Source of the DNA: Gadus chalcogrammus
Taxonomy: Eukaryota > Chordata > Actinopteri > Gadiformes > Gadidae
Reading direction: 5' to 3'
Length of the DNA stretch: 64,000 bases
NCBI RefSeq assembly: GCF_026213295.1
Contig: NC_079419.1
Coordinates: 14,821,990-14,885,989 of the forward strand
Of this stretch, positions 41,201 to 64,000 are shown piece by piece. The number at the start of each line of letters is the position of its first letter. Within the stretch, counting starts at the first letter, position 1. The notes under the pieces are model-generated. The model was not told the DNA's origin. It worked only from the letters and a program-made list of their open reading frames with translations, and searched no databases. A program made the position numbers and the translations under genes.

Positions 41201-42503
41201 GGAATTGCATCTAGCTTGACAACCTAGGGTCAAGGTAAAGTCTCCTTGCATCCTCATATAGGGGTCACCTCAATGCTCCACCGATCATACCTGAAGTGCA
41301 GCCCCTCAGCCAGCACTGTGTCCTTCTGGATCCCTCCGATCCTGTTGAAGATGATGGCGCGCTGACCTCCCTCCACTGAAACACACAACAGCAGATGCAC
41401 ACACACTTCTGAGGAAGCTGGTACTCTTGGAACTTTTCAGATACAACCACCCGATACCACCTTACGCAACGTAATGTTGAAGAGCGAACACAAACTTTGT
41501 TTTCAAAGTGGTAATGTGCCCTCTATGAACGTCAACATAGTAATTTATGCAATTGTATCACTGTTACTGATATAAGTACTTGCACACAATATCCATTGGA
41601 GCCTCATCAAGGCTCATATTTGATATCCTCATTTCGCCCACATCAAGTAATTTAGGAATATCAGAACGGCACGGTCCAGTTTGAGAGGCTGTATGTGGTG
41701 TCATGAGGTGGGCCAGCCTACCTGTGAATGTTGCTTCCTTCACGCCGTAGGCCAGAGCTCCTGCACCGATCAGTAGCTTCAGACCCACACCAGCCCCCCG
41801 TGGACCGGACCCCATCCTGGCAGCGATCTGCTTCAGCTGCTGCATAAAACCCTGCTGTAATACAGAAAACAATGACAAAGACAGGGGTTTAAAACCAAGG
41901 GACAGAACTTTGTTCAAGAATACCCCGTGAACCACCGTTAGGTAAAACAGCAACGACGAACGACACACGTACACCTTGGGAGGTTAAACTGAACCCAAGG
42001 TGGTTTGTTTCACAAGGCGGTAGTTTAACATGATAGACTTCAGACCTCGTGTCGATGCGATTAATTAATACTTATGATGACCAAGATTCGACATTGACGT
42101 GTGCCTTGTAAGTCAAACACCCTCCCCCAAATTTAGGTCAAGAGTCGGTCAACTTGTTGGACTAAAATGAACCAACCCACTATCCCCCCAGTATCAGATA
42201 TATAACTGGATAAACAGTTGCCAATTCAACCACCTCAACTGTCCCCCCTATTTAATGCACATTTTCTATTTTAATGAATTGGTGCTAGCTAATGTGCTAG
42301 CTAGCTAGCACATTCGTCCGGTAGCTTCTCTCCTCACGTGTGCTTATGGTCCCAATCTTGTGTCGCAGGAGTGCGACACAAGCCGGCATGCAAATGTAAC
42401 CAGACACAGATCCAGCTGAAACAAAACATACCATAACGGAATGAACTTCATATTTAAAGTCTTAATTTACAGAAGCACTTACTGCGGGTTCCTTATTTGC
42501 CAT
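32276..42503 (-). CDS. phb2: Prohibitin-2
   Basis: Inner-mitochondrial-membrane SPFH protein that forms rings with PHB1, supports cristae and m-AAA protease control, and acts as a mitophagy receptor (family knowledge). Coding exons in transcript order: 42503-42483, 41854-41722, 41375-41291, 39983-39904, 38125-37941, 37059-36930, 36500-36397, 35139-35062, 33507-33428, 32294-32276. The sum is 915 nt (304 aa plus TAA), all GT-AG with matching phases. Visible features: N-terminal [20 protein letters not shown] anchor (about 25-44); FTVEGG at the start of the SPFH domain; [14 protein letters not shown]; and the helical segment [20 protein letters not shown] (212-231). The LC3-interaction tetrad YxxL is kept as Y130-QQ-L133. 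Met11 aligns with human Met1, so this protein has a ten-residue N-terminal extension. The C-terminus ends NLNLSK from a 19-nt exon, unlike the human GKK tail. Introns 4, 5 and 8 carry minisatellites. The gene is divergent from pex5l. Confidence 0.97.
34740..35058. repeat. Minisatellite in phb2 intron 8
   Basis: GTGACCAGGTGTGTGTGG plus ATGATTGTG(GG) units of about 27-33 bp, roughly ten copies, ending 4 bp from the exon 8 donor. The units do not contain a donor-like GT motif in the coding direction that I can see. Confidence 0.9.
37212..37760. repeat. Minisatellite in phb2 intron 5
   Basis: TTCCGTAGCGCGTGTGTG-type units of about 18-24 bp, passing into TTCCCTAGCCTGTGTGCG units, then degenerate GT-rich sequence. 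About 25 or more units over 550 bp. Confidence 0.92.
39185..39903. repeat. 32-bp minisatellite in phb2 intron 4 carrying splice-donor copies
   Basis: There are 21 CTGCAG-bearing units of 32 bp (plus-strand words CTCACCTGCAGGTCCC and AGTCCCTACTGG). On the coding strand each unit reads CTGCAG|GTGAGGAGACCAG, the same sequence as the start of intron 4 after exon 4 (AAAG|GTGAGGAGACCAG). The array touches the exon 4 border at 39904. Nineteen units keep GTGAG; the two nearest exon 4 (about 39815 and 39848) have lost the GT. All three plus frames stay open across it, giving a spurious 316-codon frame. Confidence 0.95.
42291..42314. repeat. 24-bp perfect palindrome in phb2 intron 1
   Basis: AATGTGCTAGCT followed directly by its reverse complement AGCTAGCACATT. 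A shorter diverged copy of the left half (GGTGCTAGCT) precedes it at 42281. Confidence 0.9.
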
Positions 42504-42620
42504 AGTTGAGCTGTTGTTACACAAACGTTACTTTAGAGCAGCCCAGAAGAAATCCAAGGTCGTGTGTGTACGTACTTCCTGTTCGCTTTGCACTCTGGGA
42601 AACGTAGGCCGAGCGAGTCT
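42504..42620 (-). promoter_or_regulatory. phb2: phb2 promoter and 5'UTR
   Basis: On the minus strand, a ZNF143/THAP11-like site CTACGTTTCCCAGAGTGC (42607-42590) lies just upstream of an ETS site CAGGAAG (42581-42575), about 70 bp before the ATG. No TATA box is seen. This fits a housekeeping TATA-less promoter. Start site inferred. Confidence 0.5.
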
Positions 42621-42753
42621 GTCAAAGAAGAACAACACATTCGAGCCCAAACCTCAGAGCTTTTCTTTTTCTAATGAATATTGTTTTTCTGTGAATTTCT
42701 GGCCTTTATCTAAAAACGAATGGATTTGGGACTAAATATATTTTGATTTTATC

Positions 42754-42755
<2 letters not shown>

Positions 42756-42841
<86 letters not shown>
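42756..42841. repeat. (TTA)n trinucleotide microsatellite
   Basis: About 28 uninterrupted ATT units. Confidence 0.97.
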
Positions 42842-42846
<5 letters not shown>

Positions 42847-44399
42847 TTAGAAATGTAATGTATAATACACATTTTGTATAGCAAGTATTGTTATTAAATC
42901 ATCTTGCTCATCAAGACGTCCGAAAACCGATTTTGGAGGGGGGACATTAGACCCTGTCAAAAGTTCTTGGCACTACAAGTTTTATCTATTGAGCTACATT
43001 TCATACATTGATGAAAACAAAGAAGACATGAATCCATACTCGCTTTAGAGTAGGATATTCTCATAAAAGATGTGATCACAGATAGTAGGCTTGTAAGCTA
43101 CAGGGGCTGACAGTGCCATGAAGCAAAGAACTAGCTTTGCTCCTAGAAATTGACCAAGATTGGAATCTATTTGGAAACGGATGGATGGAAACGGTCTAAA
43201 GGAAGCTGAAATATATGAATTATTAGTTTGATCTAACTTTGAATTATTATTCTTTTCAAAGTGTTATACTTCGACATTATGAATAAATATTGCACTCAAA
43301 ATACCCCCCTTTGACTTCCCAACGAAGGCGTGAAAAATGAATGGTTCGAATTCATTTTGGCCATCATCATTCATAAATGGGATTTTTACTTCCGGAACCA
43401 CACTGTTGTGCTCTATAGATCCAGGACGCAACCTGTCTTTCAAATACAATAGTGTTGGAATAGATCATAAGAGTGGAAAGGATAATGAACAGATTGATGC
43501 AGGAACCCAACTTGAGGTGGAGGCTGCTGTATTTCCCAAAACTAGCAACTTCAGTCCTATGCTTAGCTAGATACAACAAAATAATGAGTAATATAAGAGA
43601 TTTGACTAACTGTTGGCTGCCATTCGTATTTTCATGGCCGCATATATTTTCAACTTCGAAGGGCAGTTTCCACTAGTGCACCTAAATAAGAAGTTTAAAA
43701 TATAAACTTCGGTCATTTAACGTACAGACGGTTGTTACCGTTGTGTACACAAATTACAGTTAGAACGTTACATCTGAAACCTAACCGTGTAATTTGCAGA
43801 TACACGGCTCAAAGTGTTTGACCAATCAAAGCAGACTGGGCTACTAGGGAGGGTGGCCATGAATGATTAAAAAAATAGTATTTTTGAAAGATGCTGAAAG
43901 CTGTTTGGCAGAAATGAACAGTGTGACAATGATAAGGGGTCTTTTTTTTTTTTCATCAAGGCATGTCAATCTATTCTATTAGTATCCCCATATTAAATTA
44001 TTAACCCCAAAAAAGCCTATTATGGGCCCTTTAAGACAACGAATTCAAGATATGTATGCCTAGGAGTATGCGTGGCCTTCGAGCGTTATGGACTTGTGTT
44101 GTTGTACTACCCAGTCTAACCACTGTGTGGCAGAGGCATTCTTCACAGGTTGAACTTGAAATAAGAGATGAGCAACGAGCCCGGCACTCTAAACTGACAG
44201 CTCCTGCATCAAAATGACGGCTGGAGACGGATGAGTCACAATGAAACATAACGTTAATATTTAAAAGGTACGAGTAACTCTAAAAGATGTGAGGGATTAC
44301 ATTACATATTATTATATTCACGCTGAATAATAGCACTTTGAAAGAAATAAACCAACCATTTTAAGTACACATATCTTTGATTCGACTGTGGAAGATTTG

Positions 44400-44718
44400 A
44401 ATGGGAAGGGAGGGGAGGGGGGGGGGGGGGGGGGGGTAGAAAGCAGAGGATAGGAAAGGATTGGAGAAGAGGTCAGAGGAGGGAGGAGTGGTGATGCGAA
44501 GGAGGGAGGAGACGGGTGAATAGAGGAGACTGGAGGTGGGCAGGGTGATGAGGACTGGGGTGAGGGGAAGGAGGAGATGGGAGGAGGGGGAGAGGGAGAG
44601 GAGGGGGAGAAGAGGAGGGCGTCTGAACTGAAATTTCTACCTCGAGAGACACAAGGTGATGTCCAGTCAGCAGAGGAGCAGATGGTCCAACGACCTTTAC
44701 CACCGACAGGGAAGGAGA

Positions 44719-44763
<45 letters not shown>

Positions 44764-44870
44764 AAAAGACAATACTTGGTATGTGTGTGTGGATATATAA
44801 AGAGGGGGTGTCATGGTGGAAGCGAGAGATGGAGAGGGGGAGAGAGAGAGAGTGAGAGTGAATGATACAG
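44400..44870. repeat. Purine-rich tract with poly(G) and (GA)n
   Basis: A G-run at about 44418-44437, GGAGGAG-rich sequence to 44615, and a pure (GA) block at about 44718-44762. Confidence 0.88.
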
Positions 44871-46042
44871 GACGGGGAGAAAGTGTAAAGCTCAACTCAG
44901 AGGGGAAGATAAACTTTACTGCGGAGAGTACCACGACCCCGATGAGCGTCGGCCCCATGCTGGGGTTCTAGAATGTGGGCGTCTGCCTCCTGCCTGCACG
45001 CAAGGCCTGGATTTGGCCAACTGTTGGCTGGTTTCTAGGAACCACTGCGGCAGCTGAGTGAATATCATTATGGGATGGATGGAGAGGTGGTGAGGGGCGG
45101 GGGGAGGGGGTGCTGCACTTAAGCATATAAATATATATTTTTATTAAAATGGGTCGTTTCAGTCCTTGATTCTGATTGGCTCGAAAATGTTGTAAAATGC
45201 TGCACACCTTTGAGTGCATGATATTAATTATTTGTATAAATGCAACGCCAACTTCAAAGTATACTAGCCTGTCTTGGACGGCAACCCCTTTGCTCTCTTA
45301 AAGAAGATTTACGACTTGTTTTCAATAAAATATTTTTGATATAAATTTGTTAAATCTAACAAGGTAGTCTAACCGCTTTAACCACGACACAAAACAACGA
45401 CCCCTGTTCTTACATCCCTGTAACCCACAGCTTCTCTTGGTTTATTGCCTAAATGACCTGTCGACACATTGTTTAGTAGAGGAACTGTGTTAGTTACCCC
45501 AGGTTGACGCATCCTGTCAAGCTGGAAATAGCCTAAGAATGCCTGCATCCTTTGCTTTTTAATAAGAGAACATTCCGTGTGCCACCTCACCCCTATCTTG
45601 GACATGTTTTTTCTATGGAACCGGTTGGTGCCAAACTTTAACCAGAAATGCTTGTGTTGCTCTCAGAAGAAGGTATGTTATCCACTCTGTGTGATTGTGT
45701 AGCTAAGCGTCTTCCCATGGCCATACTACCTGAAAACACACACACTTGGTTTAAATTCAATATGTGTAAAGTCGAAGGAAAGATTGTAATATGTAACACC
45801 CCCAAAATGGGGGCATTTAAGAAATAACCCCATCCACCCCTGTTGTTAAAACCAATGAACCTGCAGCAGCACCTTGGGATGAGAACCTCTGTTTACATGC
45901 AATTCAAGCACCGAACTAATAAACGCAGAAGACGCCATGATTACAATATCTCTCTCCTCCTCTTCCACCTCCTCTCCTCTCCTGCAGTGAGGTGGGGGTG
46001 ATTATTTCATTAGTGTGTCTGTTGAAGGACTTGCTCTGTCAG

Positions 46043-46053
46043 TATGTGTGTGG

Positions 46054-46144
<91 letters not shown>
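46043..46144. repeat. (GT)n microsatellite
   Basis: About 85 bp of pure GT after short interruptions. Confidence 0.97.
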
Positions 46145-46145
<1 letters not shown>

Positions 46146-46315
46146 AGGGGGGGTATTGGCTTAACACAGAGGTTCCCCACTGAGGTAATGGGCTAGACAA
46201 TGACAATAGTTCCTGTAAGCATTGGTAAACGAGGTCATCCGATTATACGCTGCCAATGGTGTGTAGTGAAAACCGACCAATCAGCCATCGTCTGGCCCCT
46301 CCAGGGGTTAATCAT

Positions 46316-46325
46316 CTGTGTGTGT

Positions 46326-46402
<77 letters not shown>
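46316..46402. repeat. (GT)n microsatellite
   Basis: Nearly pure GT with a single GA interruption near 46331. Confidence 0.97.
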
Positions 46403-46404
<2 letters not shown>

Positions 46405-46899
46405 CCATCTACAATCTCACTGACCAGCTGTTGGCCTATAAATTAACCATGCCTACACATGTGCATTCAAATACATGCTTATATCTGGCATTGAATCTGA
46501 GCCTTGCAGTGACGAATATCTTCCACCACATTGGACAGCACCGGCCCACACGGTACCGGCCTAAACCGGTTTAAAGTCGAACAAAAGTGGTTGGATGGTA
46601 GGTTGGTATACAGAAAAGAGCCCATGAAATCACCATCGACCATGCTGATACAACCCGCCCATCTTGGAAAGAGAGGGAGATTGAGAAAGAATGAATGAAG
46701 CTGATGAAAATAAATGTGATTTGCGGCGCAAGGAGCAGCTATATGTAACTCAATCCATCACCATAATGAATTCTCAGATGACAGGAGTGGGAAAAGCTGA
46801 TGATTTATTCACTGTTGAAGCCTTAGATCACTGCCTATGGGGAATACAGAGGCAAAACATGTATTGGATTTATACTAGTTCAGTGGAATTGTAATTACT

Positions 46900-47460
46900 A
46901 ATTACTGTAGATTGAGTGTAATAAGTCTTATTTTTACCTTCAGGATAAATGTGTTTACATGCTTGATTTAGATTAGTTAGTGTGGAAGATTGTGGAGAAA
47001 GCTTTATACAAAACTGGATTGGATTAACATGCAGTGTATTAAATATACAAGACTGGATTAAATAACAGTGGATTGCAGTTTGGAATGAGAGTTACAGTGG
47101 AATTGAGTTTAGAACCCATTAAAGTAAAATAGATTACAGCAGACTACAGTGGATAACAAAGTGTATATATATGCATCACTGCACTTTAACCAAATACAGT
47201 ATTCCATACATGAATCCACTATAACTTAATTTAATCCAGTCTTGTACATATGCATTCAAAGCATTTCAATATAATCCACTCTTATATTTAATAATCCACT
47301 GCACTTTAATCAAATCCAGTATTTGATATATGAGTCCATTGCACATTGATTTTATCCAGTATTTTATGCATGAATCCACTGCATATAATCTTATCCAGTG
47401 CTGTGTATATAAATCCACTGCACAGCAATCGATTTAGTCTCTTACATAATCCACTGGTAT
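46900..47460. repeat. Inverted array of a degenerate repeat
   Basis: The left half contains AGACTGGATTAAAT and CAGTGGATT words. The right half contains the reverse complements AATCCACT and TTTAATCCAGTCTTGTA several times. ATACAAGACTGGATTAAAT (47045-47063) is nearly perfectly inverted at about 47230-47248. Two oppositely oriented tandem arrays meet near 47165. Confidence 0.7.
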
Positions 47461-47952
47461 GCTCTAACCCTGTATCCCAACCATACCTCATTTCCATATC
47501 CGATTGGCTCTTATCTCCCGGTCAATTTCTAATCAATAAATTGAATCAAAGAACTGAGGTGGGGGTTAGATGACGACATGGGAGTCTGTGACCGAAACCG
47601 AACCTAGAACGAAGGGAGCCTCCTGGCGGGTGTAGCTGCAGTCAAAGAAGCATCCCAAACGCCAGACTGCACAGTGCGTTGGAAAGTCTGTCGACCGGTT
47701 GACAAACAAAGCTATTTTCATTATGTGATAATGTCGTTCAATTAAAACGGACCACATCGCTCCCCCGTCGAGTGAACGAGAGATAAGTCTGCTCCACCCG
47801 AGCGGCGAGGAGATGTTGTAAATCACGGCGGTCAGAACGCCTCCTGACATGTCAGAGGAGGGGAAGTTAATTTCCCAGTTCATTGGTCTTTATCAAAGTG
47901 GTTCCTGTTTCAGCAAATTGGAAACACAATGGTTTCAACATTGAGGCCTAAG

Positions 47953-47988
47953 GGGATGAACAGTTGTGTCACACTGACTGTTCATCCC
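47953..47988. repeat. Perfect 12-bp inverted repeat (hairpin)
   Basis: GGGATGAACAGT (47953-47964) and ACTGTTCATCCC (47977-47988) flank a 12-nt loop that itself contains GTGTCACAC. Confidence 0.85.
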
Positions 47989-48339
47989 GCAACCAATCAA
48001 CACATCCTTTAATTTACTACCAGTAATATAGGAGAATTTAACACAGCAATATACTGTTTTGCATTGTTTAACCCTTATCTACATGCTAGTCAACGGTACT
48101 GGGATCATTAGCGTACTGATGACGCTAATGATTGGAGACTTTTTCTGATTTTTGGAACAACCTTTGAATCGTACAAATGTTTGGGATCTGTCTACATTAA
48201 TATTTCTCTATTTAATAACAGTGTATGTTATAATATGGTAAAGTGGAGCCTTCATCCTCCTATGCATCGTGGGTGTAACATCTCACGTTGCTTTGGTTCA
48301 CCCTCTCGCGCCCAGTACAGGAAGGGGCACGTGAGCTGC

Positions 48340-48723
48340 AGTTGAGGAAACTGCTCTGCTCGCGCTTTCTTACTTGAACGGATGCACGGGACAGCCTCCG
48401 AAGCCTACTCTCTATCCCGGGCGTGCAGAGAGAGAGAGAGAGAGAGATGAACTCTTTTCGGGACACGACACGATGAACGCCCACACCGCTTATAAACGTT
48501 GGCGGTTTAGTGTCGGATAAAGAACACATTAGAGATGAGTGAAAGCGTCGAGAAGGCAACGAGTGCTTGAACGCGGGACTCAATATCAGTTACAAAGGGG
48601 AGCAGCGCGCGGGCTCTCTCATCCCCAGCACTCGCTTCGAGGGACAGCTCCTCGAGACTTCTCCCGTGAACTGAACACCAGGAGGTTCGCTTTCCGCCTC
48701 TGGTCTGGCCGTTTGACGGAGTT
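48340..48723 (+). promoter_or_regulatory. pex5l: pex5l promoter and 5'UTR
   Basis: TATAAA lies at 48491-48496 on the plus strand, predicting a start near 48520 and a roughly 200-nt 5'UTR up to the ATG at 48724. A short (GA) run lies at 48427-48448. CpG-containing sequence surrounds the first exon. Start site inferred. Confidence 0.45.
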
Positions 48724-63870
<15,147 letters not shown>

Positions 63871-63873
<3 letters not shown>

Positions 63874-64000
63874 GTAGGGAGCCCCCCTGGGAGGGAGGGG
63901 GGAGACAGGGGGAGAAGGTAGGCGGCCCCCCTGGGATGGAGGGGGAGACAGGGGGAGAAGGTAAGGAGCACCCCTAGAGGGAGGGGAGAGAGGGAGAGAA
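63871..64000 (+). repeat. pex5l: 43-44 bp minisatellite carrying exon H donor copies
   Basis: AAG|GTAGGGAGCCCCC (GT at 63874), AAG|GTAGGCGGCCCCC (63918) and AAG|GTAAGGAGCACCCC (63961), each followed by GGGAGGGAGGGGGAGACAGG-like sequence. The first is the exon H donor. The array may run past the window edge. Confidence 0.92.

Larger units (their letters stand above)
42621..48339. other. phb2-pex5l intergenic region
   Basis: No coding exon recognised. It holds (TTA)n, GA/G-rich tracts, two long (GT)n tracts, an inverted array at 46.9-47.5 kb and a small hairpin near 47.97 kb. Other stretches (42842-44399, 44870-46040) show nothing I can name. Confidence 0.6.

Overview
The window looks like nuclear DNA of a ray-finned (teleost) fish. 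It has three intron-containing vertebrate genes with GT-AG introns, long non-coding stretches, tRNA-derived SINE fragments, and a very high density of (CA)n, (GA)n and (CTAT)n microsatellites and of minisatellites. Such short-tandem-repeat density recalls cod-like (gadiform) genomes, but I cannot fix the species.

Layout. From 2.3 to 5.9 kb on the minus strand lies a complete five-exon prothymosin alpha gene (ptma, 109 aa) with a TATA/CCAAT/GC-box promoter and a 3'UTR. From 5.9 to 31.6 kb is about 26 kb with no recognisable coding gene. It is filled with simple repeats, one MITE-like element, tRNA-SINE pieces, minisatellites that start at those SINEs, and one orphan promoter-like patch near 24 kb. 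From 31.6 to 42.6 kb on the minus strand lies a complete ten-exon prohibitin-2 gene (phb2, 304 aa). From 42.6 to 48.3 kb is the intergenic space of a divergent pair. From about 48.5 kb to the right edge on the plus strand lies the 5' part of pex5l (PEX5-like / TRIP8b, the HCN-channel auxiliary subunit). Eight coding exons are visible, and the C-terminal TPR half lies beyond the window.

All exon borders were read by hand and their phases agree: ptma totals 330 nt, phb2 totals 915 nt, and the pex5l exons A-H stay in frame. The products act in different places (nuclear chromatin/anti-apoptotic acidic protein; mitochondrial inner-membrane ring; neuronal channel trafficking), so no common pathway is implied. 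The grouping does echo the human 12p13 neighbourhood (PTMS, PHB2, PEX5).

The most striking observation is that tandem duplication has repeatedly copied splice junctions. A 32-bp minisatellite in phb2 intron 4 carries 19 intact copies of a CAG|GTGAG donor, and the two copies nearest the real donor are the only ones disabled. The 3' splice sites of pex5l exons E and F are each tandemly duplicated (71 and 73 bp). The 5' splice site of exon H is the first unit of a 43-44 bp minisatellite. In each case, use of a copied site would give a frameshift or a premature stop. In addition, the two acceptors around the HCN-binding segment of pex5l sit directly on (TG)n tracts.
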